Shown piece by piece: positions 43,429 through 50,923 of a DNA stretch of 58,124 nt (positions are counted from its first letter, which is position 1; each line of letters starts with the position of its first letter). The DNA is from CAYOHP01 sp964403795 [NCBI: uncultured bacterium] (GTDB taxonomy: Bacteria; Muiribacteriota; UBA6191; CAZXTJ01). Position numbers and translations under genes: made by a program. The notes below the pieces were generated by a model, which was not told where the DNA came from, did no database searches, and worked only from the letters and a program-made list of their open reading frames with translations. Where the stretch lies: the NCBI GenBank assembly GCA_964403795.1, contig CAYOHP010000011.1, positions 43,700-101,823 of the forward strand, written 5' to 3'.

Positions 43429-44649
43429 GTGCACGGTCATCCCTTGAAGCCGTTCGCCCGCAAGGGCGCGGCCCGGATCCTCGCCGAACGGGTCGAGGCC
43501 GCCATCACCCGGGGCTGGGCGGGCCGGATGCTGGCCGCCTTCGGGCGCATCGGGCGCGACCGGGGCCAGCGGGTCCTGGTCTTCGGGCGGGCGCTGGGCG
43601 AGGTGGCGCTGGGTTCCGAGGACCTGCCCCGCCGGATCCCGCTGGCGGTCCAGGGTGACGTGCTGGGTTTCGCCCGCGAGCTCGCCCGTCGCACCGGCGG
43701 CACCTGGCGGCCCGGGGTCGAGGGAGCGGTGGCGGCCACCCTGCGTCTGCCCGGAGCCACTCTCGAGTTCCAGTTGCTGGAGGGCGGAGTCCTCGGCTTC
43801 CTGTCCCGGGCCGAGACCACCTTCGACGCCCTGGGCTACGACCTGACCGAGCCCGGGACGCTGCATGACGCCTGGGGCGGCCTGGACGATGCGGCCCACC
43901 GCCGCCTGGTGCCGGGCCCCGGGGTCGACCTCGAGGATCCGGCCCGGGCCTTGGGCCTCCTGGGGCTGGAGCTCGAGCACCGGCTGGAGCCCTCGCCACG
44001 GCTGGCGGCCCGGCTCCGCACCCTGGGAACCGCCGAGGCCATGGCGGGAGTCGACCCGCTCCGGTTCTGGTCGGCGTTCGACCCCCACCTGGGGAGGTGG
44101 GCCAGCTCCCGCTTCGCGGATGGAAGGCTGGGAGCCGTGCTCACGGCCTTCCTGGTGGCCCGGGAAGTGCCGGTGGTCTCGGTGCCGCCGGATCTACCGT
44201 TCCTGGTCGAGGTCGAACGCCTGGAGGACGGCCTGGCCGCCCGCCAGGTCCAGGACTCGGGGTCCGATGCCGGCTGCGGTCTCCCCGGAGCGGTGCGCCT
44301 GCTCGGCCTGCTGGCGCGCCGGCTGGGCCTGGACCGGCTGCCTCCACCCGGGACCGAACCCCGCTTCTCGACCCGGGGCCTGGCCGGGGCCCTGGGGCGC
44401 AGCGATCCCGGGGTCGGAGCGCTCGCCCGGGTGGCGGGCGAAGCCGGCCGCCTGGCCGCGCTCGGCTTCCCGGTCCGGGTCGAAGGCCCGCCCAAGGAGC
44501 GTCCGGACCGGATCCGGGCCAGCGGCGCCCTGCTGGCCGCGGCCCTCGCCGAAGCCCATCCCCGCGACGGCACGGTGGCGGTCCTCCGCCCCGAACCCGT
44601 CGGCGCCCTGATCCGCCTGCTCGGCGTGCGTCGACCCCGCGCAGCCTAG
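43429..44649 (+). CDS. CCA-adding/poly(A) polymerase-like protein without the catalytic aspartates
   Basis: A 406-residue protein matching the head and neck of tRNA nucleotidyltransferases: VFGRALGEVALG (51-62) replaces VGGAVRDLLLG, then LPRRIPLAVQGD (66-77) where the family has the DIDLVVEGD block with the metal-binding DxD. TFDALGYDL (131-139), LHDAWGGLDD (145-154) and DLEDPARALGLL follow the RRDFTINAL-type motif and the EDPLR neck. Because both aspartates are gone (Arg-Ile-Pro), it cannot transfer nucleotides by the known mechanism. The frame is intact, so it may bind RNA or nucleotides. Start GTG 43429 has a distant GGGAGG. Confidence 0.62.
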   Translation: MHGHPLKPFARKGAARILAERVEAAITRGWAGRMLAAFGRIGRDRGQRVLVFGRALGEVALGSEDLPRRIPLAVQGDVLGFARELARRTGGTWRPGVEGAVAATLRLPGATLEFQLLEGGVLGFLSRAETTFDALGYDLTEPGTLHDAWGGLDDAAHRRLVPGPGVDLEDPARALGLLGLELEHRLEPSPRLAARLRTLGTAEAMAGVDPLRFWSAFDPHLGRWASSRFADGRLGAVLTAFLVAREVPVVSVPPDLPFLVEVERLEDGLAARQVQDSGSDAGCGLPGAVRLLGLLARRLGLDRLPPPGTEPRFSTRGLAGALGRSDPGVGALARVAGEAGRLAALGFPVRVEGPPKERPDRIRASGALLAAALAEAHPRDGTVAVLRPEPVGALIRLLGVRRPRAA

Positions 44650-44690
44650 GGTAGGCCCCTCAGCGCGGTGCCAGGGACCCGCTCCCCCGT

Positions 44691-44813
44691 CAACGCCAGC
44701 GAGACGAGGCGAAGCCTCGGCCCGCTGGCTCGAGGCTGCCAGGAGAGATCCGGATCCAGCCGCCGGCAGGCGCCGAGGTCGAACCAACCAGGCCCGGGAA
44801 AGTGGGGGGAGGC
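44691..44813 (+). repeat. Intergenic repeat family, copy A
   Basis: About 123 nt shared with copies B and C (about 85 % by eye): CAACGCCAGCG, a hairpin, CCGCTGGCTCGA, ATCCAGCCGCCGGCAGGCGCC, GGTCGAACCAACCAGGCC and GGGAAAGTGGGGG. Outer stem GCCAGCG (44695-44701)/CGCTGGC (44723-44729); inner stem CGAGGC (44705-44710)/GCCTCG (44714-44719). The inner stem differs from B and C by two compensated base pairs. Confidence 0.75.
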
Positions 44814-45084
44814 TTGGCGCCTACGCCGGTCGCCAAGTGCCCACTTGCCTCAGGGATCCTCGAGCGAAGCGAGCGGGGGGTTTGGGGGGAGTCCCCTCAA
44901 AACAATCCGCAGCAACCCGCAGGGTTGCAACGGGAAGCTCGGGCCCCGGCAGAGCCGCGGGTCCGGGCTTCCCGTGCAGGGGCACCGCCCCCCTCCTGCA
45001 AGAGACACAACACCGCAGACACCTGCGACAGGCGGGACTCGCCTGTTCCGACTCTCCTCGGCTCCTGGAGCCGATCTCGGCCAC

Positions 45085-45100
45085 TGGCACGGAGCCTGCG
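45085..45100 (+). promoter_or_regulatory. Sigma-54-type -24/-12 promoter element
   Basis: TGGCACGGAGCCTGCG: TGGCACG, four bases, then CTGC, with exactly 12 nt from the -24 GG to the -12 GC. The predicted start (about 45111) gives a leader of about 47 nt for the lipoprotein gene at 45158. Confidence 0.65.
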
Positions 45101-45157
45101 TAGGCGACTCCCGTCGATCGCAGGGAAGATCGGCGGACGGAAACGGAGTCGGCGGAC

Positions 45158-45667
45158 ATGGCAGAGCGCAGGAATACGTCGTGGTGGATCGGACTGGTCC
45201 TGGGCCTCGTCGCCCTCGGGGTCTCGGGCTGCAGCAGCAACGAGTGCGACGTGGATCCGATGCAGGTCTTCGTGACCCGCTTCGAGGACGGGCTGCGGGT
45301 CCAGGCCTCGGGCGGGGGCCCGGTCGGGTACGGCCCGGGGGTCCCCGTCGGCTACCTCCCGGGCGGCCCGGGCTGGGGAGCTCCCCCGGGACCCGGTCCC
45401 TACTCCTGGGGTGCTCCGGCGGGCGGTCCGTGGTACGCCGACCCCCGCAGGCCTGCACCCTGGGTCCGGTGGGCGGGAAGGCCCGAGGCCCGGCCCCTGC
45501 CTCCGGGCTGGAGTTCGGTGACGCTGCCCCCGTCGCCGGATCCCTGGACGGTCACGCCCCTGGCGATCGATGCCTCGGGTCGCCCGGTGCCGGTGGTGGC
45601 GCAGGGTGTGGGAGCCGCGGTGCCGCATTGGAACGGGGGCTTCGGCCCGGGACTCCTCGGGATGTGA
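45158..45667 (+). CDS. Small Gly/Pro-rich lipoprotein
   Basis: A 169-residue lipoprotein: a signal peptide (WWIGLVLGLVALGVSG) ends in the lipobox VSGC, so Cys25 or the next would be acylated. The mature part is Gly/Pro/Trp-rich with no recognised domain (residues about 60-120 are low complexity). It is probably in the periplasmic or outer-membrane leaflet. A weak ribosome site (CGGAG) lies upstream; transcription likely starts from the sigma-54-type element at 45085. Confidence 0.65.
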   Translation: MAERRNTSWWIGLVLGLVALGVSGCSSNECDVDPMQVFVTRFEDGLRVQASGGGPVGYGPGVPVGYLPGGPGWGAPPGPGPYSWGAPAGGPWYADPRRPAPWVRWAGRPEARPLPPGWSSVTLPPSPDPWTVTPLAIDASGRPVPVVAQGVGAAVPHWNGGFGPGLLGM

Positions 45668-45687
45668 AGATCGTGCCGGCCCCGGGG

Positions 45688-45693
45688 TAGGCT
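45688..45693 (+). promoter_or_regulatory. -10 box TAGGCT of the GspG-like gene, leaderless type
   Basis: TAGGCT ends 7 nt before the ATG at 45701. No ribosome site is present, so the message probably starts at the start codon. Confidence 0.5.
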
Positions 45694-45700
45694 CTCGGGG

Positions 45701-46696
45701 ATGGGACGACGACGGGAGCGCAGCGGGGCCGGGTTCTCGCTCATCGAGCTCCTGATCGTGGTGGCCATCCTGGCGGCCCTGGTGGGCACGGCGGTGCCCT
45801 GGTTCCAGGACAATCTCGCCGAGGCCCAGCGCACCAAGGCGCTCCGCGACCTGGCCGAGATCAACCGGGCGATCGTCCACTACGAGCAGAAGGAGGGGAA
45901 GCTCCTCCTGGGGACCAGCCTGGGCCCTCTGCTCGGTCGCTACATGCAGGAGATCCCGCCCGACCCCTGGGGCAATCCCTATCTCTGGGACGGGGCGGTG
46001 GGCTTCCTCGGTACCTATGGAGCGGACACCCGTCCCGGCGGTTCCGGCGGCGACGCCGATTCGATCGTCCGGGGCATGGAGTACCGGGGCACCTGGTACC
46101 CGGTGGCGCCGGTCTTCCTGACCCGGGCCCAGTACCGGGGCGCCTGGGGGCCGCCCCGGCCCCCGCTGGTGAACGGGACACCCGACTTCCGCAAGTTCGA
46201 CCAGGGCAACAGCTTCGTCCTCCAGTTCACCCGCTCCCTGGTCGAGGCCCGCGATTGGAACCTGCCTTCCAACTGCATCTACCTGGTGCCGGCGCCTCCC
46301 AGCATGATCGCCACCGACATGAGCGGCGGGAGCTTCCCCGCCGATACCTGGCGCTCGGCGGCCAGCTGGTTCTTCGCCCTCTCGACCGGGATCGACCCCC
46401 TGCACAAGCCCAAGGAGGGCACCATCGTGCTCCGCTGCGGGGTGGGCACGGTGGGGGCCGCCGGTGGTCCCTGGCAACCGATCCGGCCCGATGCCCGCTT
46501 CTCGTTCCACGACTCGACCGACATCTCCTACGCCCCGGGTCCCTTCGAGACCACCTACACCGCCTCGATCGTCCCGGCCTCGCCGCTCGATCCCGCGGTC
46601 TACGGTCCCGAGGCCGTGTCCCTCCTGCCCCCGGTGTTGGGACCGCCCCCGGTGGCGGATCCCCTGGCCCAGGGCGTGCGGATCGAGCGGTACTGA
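45701..46696 (+). CDS. Type II secretion major-pseudopilin-like protein (GspG family)
   Basis: A 331-residue prepilin, larger than the usual 140. The leader MGRRRERSGAG is followed by FSLIELLIVVAILAALVGTA, the class III prepilin helix with Glu at +5, and the GspG signature DPWGNPY (about 86-92) after a helix. The C-terminal 230 residues are an added Trp/Pro/Tyr-rich domain of unknown type, so it may be a surface-modified pseudopilin. No assembly genes are adjacent. It may work with the tad genes 3 kb away or the pseudopilin cluster at 5-9 kb. Confidence 0.85.
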   Translation: MGRRRERSGAGFSLIELLIVVAILAALVGTAVPWFQDNLAEAQRTKALRDLAEINRAIVHYEQKEGKLLLGTSLGPLLGRYMQEIPPDPWGNPYLWDGAVGFLGTYGADTRPGGSGGDADSIVRGMEYRGTWYPVAPVFLTRAQYRGAWGPPRPPLVNGTPDFRKFDQGNSFVLQFTRSLVEARDWNLPSNCIYLVPAPPSMIATDMSGGSFPADTWRSAASWFFALSTGIDPLHKPKEGTIVLRCGVGTVGAAGGPWQPIRPDARFSFHDSTDISYAPGPFETTYTASIVPASPLDPAVYGPEAVSLLPPVLGPPPVADPLAQGVRIERY

Positions 46697-46719
46697 CCCG
46701 GACCCGAGGAGAGAACTCG

Positions 46720-47712
46720 ATGGGCGGTTCCGTGATGCGGGGGCGACCCGGACTCTGGGCCTTGCTGCTGGCCCTCGCAGCCTGGGGCGCTGGCGCCGCC
46801 CCGGAGCGCCGGGAGTGGCAACACGGAGGGCGAGTCCGGGAGGCCTGGGTGTCGGCTCCGGACGGCGCTGCCACCATGGTGGTGCTCGCCCTTCACGGGG
46901 GAGGGGGCACCGCCCGCCAGATGCAGGGGATCGACCGGGGCCGGCTGCTGGCGCTGGCCCGCCGGGACCGGGCGGTACTGGCCTTCCCCCAGGGGATCGA
47001 CAAGTCCTGGAACGACGGGCGGGGCACCCGGGTGATCAAGGCCGAGGTCGCCGGGATCGACGACGTGGGCTTCCTCAGGGCCCTGGTCGCCGACCTGGCG
47101 GCCGAGTCCGAGGTGCCTCCGGGCCGGGTCTTCGTGACCGGGATCTCCAACGGAGGCTTCATGTCGCTTCGTCTGGCGTGCGAGGCCGCCGACCTGGTGG
47201 CCGCGGCCGCGCCGGTGACGGCCACCCTCTCCGAGGCCCAGGCCGCCCGCTGCCGGCCTTCCCTCCCGGTCTCGCTGCTGCTGGTGAACGGCACCGAGGA
47301 TCCGCTGGTGCCCTACCGTGGAGGGACGGTGAAGGTCCTGGGGAGCCGCCGGGGCCAGGTGCTCTCGACCGCCGCCACGGTGGACCGCTTCGTGGAGGGG
47401 AACGGATGCCGCCCCGAGGCGAGGGTGGGCGACCTCCCCGATCGCGATCCCGCGGATGGCACCCGCACGCGTGTCCACGAGTGGGAAGGCTGCCGCCGAG
47501 GCGCCTCGGTCCACCTCTACGAGGTCCGGGGTGGAGGGCACACCTGGCCGGGGGGCTGGCAGTACCTGCCCCAGGCCCTGATCGGTCCGGTCGCCCGCGA
47601 CTTCGAGGCCAGCGAGGCGATCTGGGAGTTCTTCCGCACCCACGGTCGGGAGGCTGCCGGGGTCTCCCCGAAGGGGCTGGACCCTGGGTCGGGACCGTCC
47701 CGAGAACGGTGA
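46720..47712 (+). CDS. Secreted PHB-depolymerase/feruloyl-esterase-type hydrolase (CE1/LpqC-like)
   Basis: A 330-residue alpha/beta hydrolase with a signal peptide (GLWALLLALAAWGAGAA). LHGGGGTARQM is the oxyanion region, GISNGGF holds the nucleophile (Ser143), NGTEDPLVPY the acid, and GGGHTWPG the catalytic His. The family includes poly(3-hydroxybutyrate) depolymerases and feruloyl or acetyl esterases; the substrate is open. GAGGAGAGA stands 5 nt before the ATG. It lies 23 nt after the pseudopilin gene and probably shares its mRNA. Confidence 0.87.
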   Translation: MGGSVMRGRPGLWALLLALAAWGAGAAPERREWQHGGRVREAWVSAPDGAATMVVLALHGGGGTARQMQGIDRGRLLALARRDRAVLAFPQGIDKSWNDGRGTRVIKAEVAGIDDVGFLRALVADLAAESEVPPGRVFVTGISNGGFMSLRLACEAADLVAAAAPVTATLSEAQAARCRPSLPVSLLLVNGTEDPLVPYRGGTVKVLGSRRGQVLSTAATVDRFVEGNGCRPEARVGDLPDRDPADGTRTRVHEWEGCRRGASVHLYEVRGGGHTWPGGWQYLPQALIGPVARDFEASEAIWEFFRTHGREAAGVSPKGLDPGSGPSRER

Positions 47713-47720
47713 AGGTCAGG

Positions 47721-47744
47721 GCCTCCCCGACCACCTGGGGAGGC
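47721..47744. terminator. Bidirectional hairpin between convergent genes
   Basis: A perfect 8-bp stem GCCTCCCC/GGGGAGGC with an 8-nt loop lies between the esterase stop (47712) and the Sel1 stop (47750). It can serve both strands. There is no T-tract. Confidence 0.5.
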
Positions 47745-47749
47745 ATCCG

Positions 47750-48556
47750 TCAGGCGGGCAGGCCCTCCATGGTCCGGAGTCGGTGGCGGGCCTCGGGATG
47801 CCCGAATCCGGCGGCGACCGCCAGCCAGCGGCGGGCCTCCGCGAGGTGGGGCCCGTCGCCCATGGTCTCGGAGGCCAGGATCCCGAGCCGCAGGCTGGCC
47901 TCGGGGCTCCCGCCCAGGGCCTCGGCCAGGAGTCGGGCCCGGACCACCCGGAACCAGCGGAGCGCCTCCTCGGGATCGCGGTAGTGCGGGCAGGCGCGGT
48001 CGAGCAGCAGGGCGAGCTGCAGCTGGGCGTCCGCCAGCCCGCCCTCGGCGCTGCGGCGGAGCCAGGCGATGCCGTTCTCGAGGTCCCGGTCCGCACCCAG
48101 CACCTGGCGGGCCAGGGCGAACTCGGCGCGAGTGGGGGCATCGACGTCCGACCGGCCGTACCACCGGGACCAGGGCCGGTTGCCGGGCGCGCCTCCGGAG
48201 GTGAAGGCCTGGGCGATCGGATCCTTGGCCTGGATCCGGATGGTCAGCTCGTCCCGTACCGGGCCGAGGACATCCCTCCAGAGCGCTTCCAGCCGTCGGC
48301 AGCGCACCCCCCGAGGGGCCCGGGGACTCTGGGCCGCGGCTTCCCCGTACCAGGCGCGCGCCCGTCCCGGATCGGGAGAGAAGAGGGTCCCGGTCTCGTG
48401 GCAGAGCCCGAGCAGGAAGGCGGCCTCGGGGACGCCGTCGGCGGCCGCCGCCAGGAGCAGCAGGCAGGTCCGGACCGCCGAGTGCCGCGGGTCGGCGGTG
48501 AGGGAGAAGAGGGGAGCGTGGTTCCGGGTCGCCGGGGACGGGAGCAGGGCCTGCAT
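47750..48556 (-). CDS. Sel1-repeat protein
   Basis: A 268-residue soluble protein with Sel1/TPR-like hairpins: PEAAFLLGLCHETGTLFSPD (about 43-62), GLADAQLQLALLLDRAC and PEASLRLGILASETMGDGP; the helices pack as a scaffold. No signal peptide is seen. The start ATG 48556 is supported by GGAAGG at 6 nt. It has the best-looking sigma-70-type promoter in this half of the window (see 48577-48605). It is divergent from tadA. Confidence 0.75.
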   Translation of the reverse strand: MQALLPSPATRNHAPLFSLTADPRHSAVRTCLLLLAAAADGVPEAAFLLGLCHETGTLFSPDPGRARAWYGEAAAQSPRAPRGVRCRRLEALWRDVLGPVRDELTIRIQAKDPIAQAFTSGGAPGNRPWSRWYGRSDVDAPTRAEFALARQVLGADRDLENGIAWLRRSAEGGLADAQLQLALLLDRACPHYRDPEEALRWFRVVRARLLAEALGGSPEASLRLGILASETMGDGPHLAEARRWLAVAAGFGHPEARHRLRTMEGLPA

Positions 48557-48576
48557 GGGGTGCCTTCCGGGTTCGG

Positions 48577-48605
48577 GTCATAGTGAAACTGAGAAAGGGT
48601 CTCAA
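48577..48605 (-). promoter_or_regulatory. Promoter and operator-like inverted repeat of the Sel1 gene
   Basis: On the minus strand TTGAGA (48600-48605), 17 nt, TATGAC (48577-48582): a near-consensus -35/-10 pair in an AT-rich island. The interrupted palindrome TGAGA-N5-TCTCA (48590-48604) overlaps the -35. It would fit a repressor site of the Fur or other homodimer type; GAAACT, GAGAAA and AATATC resemble the Fur hexamer. Confidence 0.5.
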
Positions 48606-48769
48606 TATCAAGAAGAATCGCGACCGGACCGGTTCCGGTCCTCGGCGTGGCGGGCGTGTCGCACGCCCCGGGCAACCGGGGAGGGTGCCGGGGGGACGGC
48701 TACCGGCCTTCCCGCCGTTGCCTTGGAGCGGTCCCGCCTGCTAAGAAGGACCCCTCGGGAGGCCGCGAC

Positions 48770-50095
48770 TTGAAGGAGCCGGGCAGCGCATCGCGAGCGG
48801 GGGCTGTCGATGTCGACGCCCGGGTCGTCGAGTACAAGCAGGGCTTCCACTCCCGTATCCTCGAGCGCATGGATCGACGCCTCGGGGCGGACCGGGACGA
48901 GCTCCGCAAGGAGGTCGGACGGATCGTCGACCAGATCCTCTCCCGGGAAGGCGTGCCGGCGTGGCTCGGCCAGGATCCCGCGGAGCTGCGGAGCGAGCTC
49001 CTGGCCAACGTGCTCGGCTTCGGGCCGATCGAGCCCTACCTCGAGGACCCCGGGGTCGACGAAGTCATGATCAACGGCCCCCGTTCGATCTACGTCGAGC
49101 GGGAGGGCCACATCCTCCCGACCGGGCGCTTCTTCCTGGACGAGACCCACCTCCGGACCGTGATCGACCGGATGCTCCGGCCCATCGGCAAGGTCGTCAA
49201 CGAGCTCAATCCCTACGTCGACGGGCGGCTCGAGGACGGCAGCCGGGTGAACGTGATCATCCCCCCGCTCGCCATCGACGGGCCGATGCTCACGATCCGG
49301 AAGTTCAAGCGGGAGCCTCTCACCATCGACCGGCTGATCCAGGTGAACTGCTTCACCGAGGACCTGGCCGAGTTCCTCCGGATCCTGGTCCGCAACCGCA
49401 AGAACGTGGTGATCTCGGGCGGCTCGGGCACCGGCAAGACCACCATGCTGAACGTGCTCTCGGGCTTCATCCCGGCCACCGAACGCATCATCACCATCGA
49501 GGACTCGGCCGAGCTGAAGCTGGTCCAGCCCCATGTGGGTCGCCTCGAGACCCGGATCGCCAACTACGAGGGCAAGGGCACGGTCACCATCCGGGACCTG
49601 GTCCGCAACGCGCTGCGGATGCGACCCGACCGGATCGTGGTGGGCGAGTGCCGGGGCGGCGAGGCCATCGACATGCTCCAGGCCATGAACACCGGGCACG
49701 ACGGCTCGCTCACCACCGTGCATGCCAATTCCACGTTCGACGTGCTGGCGCGGCTGGAGACCATGTGCACCATGGCGGGCCTCGAGATCCCTCCCCTGGT
49801 GATCCGGAAGATGATCGCCAGCGCCATCAACATCATCCTCCACCTGGCTCGCATGGGCGATGGCACCCGCAAGGTCGTGGAGGTCAGCGAGGTGGTGGGG
49901 CTGGTCGACGGGGAGATCCAGCTCCAGTCCCTGTTCCGCTACGAGCGTGATTACGTGAGCAAGGAAGGCGAGATCCTCGGGGACCTCAAGGTCACCGGGA
50001 ACTTCCCCTCCTTCATGAACCGGGTGGTGACGTCCGAGCGGGAGATCCTCGAGGACATCTTCGTCCGGAGGAGAATGGAGAACCTGGGATCATGA
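48770..50095 (+). CDS. tadA: Type II/IV secretion ATPase of the Tad system
   Basis: A 441-residue TadA/CpaF ATPase that powers Tad (Flp) pilus assembly. The N-terminal part (about 15-190) leads to Walker A SGGSGTGKTT (about 222-231), Asp box TIEDSAELKL, Walker B region RPDRIVVGECRGGEAIDML and the His box TTVHANS. TTG 48770 (GGGAGG 7 nt upstream) gives a length typical of the family. It is followed at once by tadB (ATGA) and tadC. No flp pilin, tadZ, rcpA or tadV gene is here. Confidence 0.95.
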   Translation: MKEPGSASRAGAVDVDARVVEYKQGFHSRILERMDRRLGADRDELRKEVGRIVDQILSREGVPAWLGQDPAELRSELLANVLGFGPIEPYLEDPGVDEVMINGPRSIYVEREGHILPTGRFFLDETHLRTVIDRMLRPIGKVVNELNPYVDGRLEDGSRVNVIIPPLAIDGPMLTIRKFKREPLTIDRLIQVNCFTEDLAEFLRILVRNRKNVVISGGSGTGKTTMLNVLSGFIPATERIITIEDSAELKLVQPHVGRLETRIANYEGKGTVTIRDLVRNALRMRPDRIVVGECRGGEAIDMLQAMNTGHDGSLTTVHANSTFDVLARLETMCTMAGLEIPPLVIRKMIASAINIILHLARMGDGTRKVVEVSEVVGLVDGEIQLQSLFRYERDYVSKEGEILGDLKVTGNFPSFMNRVVTSEREILEDIFVRRRMENLGS

Positions 50096-50922
50096 ACGGA
50101 GTGGAGGCGGTGAAGCCGTCGTTCATCCAGCTCGCGGGTGGGCCCAACGCGATCTTCAACGGGATCATCATCCTGGTGCTCCTGGGGCTGTTCTTCCACC
50201 ATGTGAAGCGCCTCTCGAGCCAGGTCCAGGTGGGTCTGATCGGGGGCAACGCCATCCTGCTGCTGGGGCTCAAGCTGGGCCTCGGGCTCGACATGCTGAT
50301 GGCGTTCTTCGCGCTCTTCCTGCTCAACCTGGTGACCTTCGCGGCCATCGGGATCGGGCTCCGCCGGGAGGACGCCCGGGTCGCCGAGCTGGAGGAACAG
50401 CTGGTCAACGCCCTGCTGATCCTCTCGGGGTCGCTCAAGGCCGGGCGCTCGCTGGAGCAGGGGTTCGACCTGGTGCAGCGTTCGCTGGCCCCCCCGATCA
50501 GCCACGAGTTCATGCTGGTCCTCCAGAACCAGAGCCTGGGAATCCCCTTCGAGAAGGCCCTCCGCGGCATGCTCGATAGGATCCCCTCCCGGGACTTCCG
50601 GCTGTTCGTGACCGCCACGCTGTTCCAGCGGGAGACCGGCGGCAACATCATCTCGCTCTACGACGAGATCATCGGTGCCATCGCCGAGCGCAAGAAGATG
50701 CGGGGCAAGATGGACGCCATGAGCGTCCAGGGTCGCTACTCCGGCTACATCATCGCCATGCTCCCGGTGGCGATGTTCGGGATCATGTGCCTGACCAATC
50801 CCGAGTACGTCTCGGTCTTCTGGGAGGTCGCCTGGGCCCGGACCCTGTTCGTGCTGGCGATCGTGCTGGAGGTCACCGGGGTGGTGGCGATCCACGGGAT
50901 CCTGAACCGGAAGGTCGCCTGA
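50092..50922 (+). CDS. tadB: Tad inner-membrane platform protein TadB
   Basis: A 276-residue GspF-type membrane protein with helices near residues 20-40, 50-90 and 215-270 and the cytoplasmic GspF domain (LEEQLVNALLILSGSLKAG, SLEQGFDLV, IPFEKALRGMLDRIPS and RETGGNIISLYDEI, about 95-195). It overlaps tadA by 4 nt (ATGA). It forms the assembly platform together with TadC. Confidence 0.92.
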   Translation: MNGVEAVKPSFIQLAGGPNAIFNGIIILVLLGLFFHHVKRLSSQVQVGLIGGNAILLLGLKLGLGLDMLMAFFALFLLNLVTFAAIGIGLRREDARVAELEEQLVNALLILSGSLKAGRSLEQGFDLVQRSLAPPISHEFMLVLQNQSLGIPFEKALRGMLDRIPSRDFRLFVTATLFQRETGGNIISLYDEIIGAIAERKKMRGKMDAMSVQGRYSGYIIAMLPVAMFGIMCLTNPEYVSVFWEVAWARTLFVLAIVLEVTGVVAIHGILNRKVA

Positions 50923-50923
50923 G

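Larger units (their letters stand above)
44650..45157. other. 508-nt intergenic region rich in inverted repeats (repeat copy A plus more hairpins)
   Basis: No protein gene is supported: the frames here are low-complexity Arg/Pro/Gly. The region contains repeat copy A (44691-44813), then several further hairpins: CTTGGCG...CGCCAAG; GCAACCC-GCA-GGGTTGC; and a long imperfect stem around GGGAAGC...GCTTCCC. It ends in the sigma-54-type element of the lipoprotein gene. It looks like an array of extragenic palindromic elements. Confidence 0.55.
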
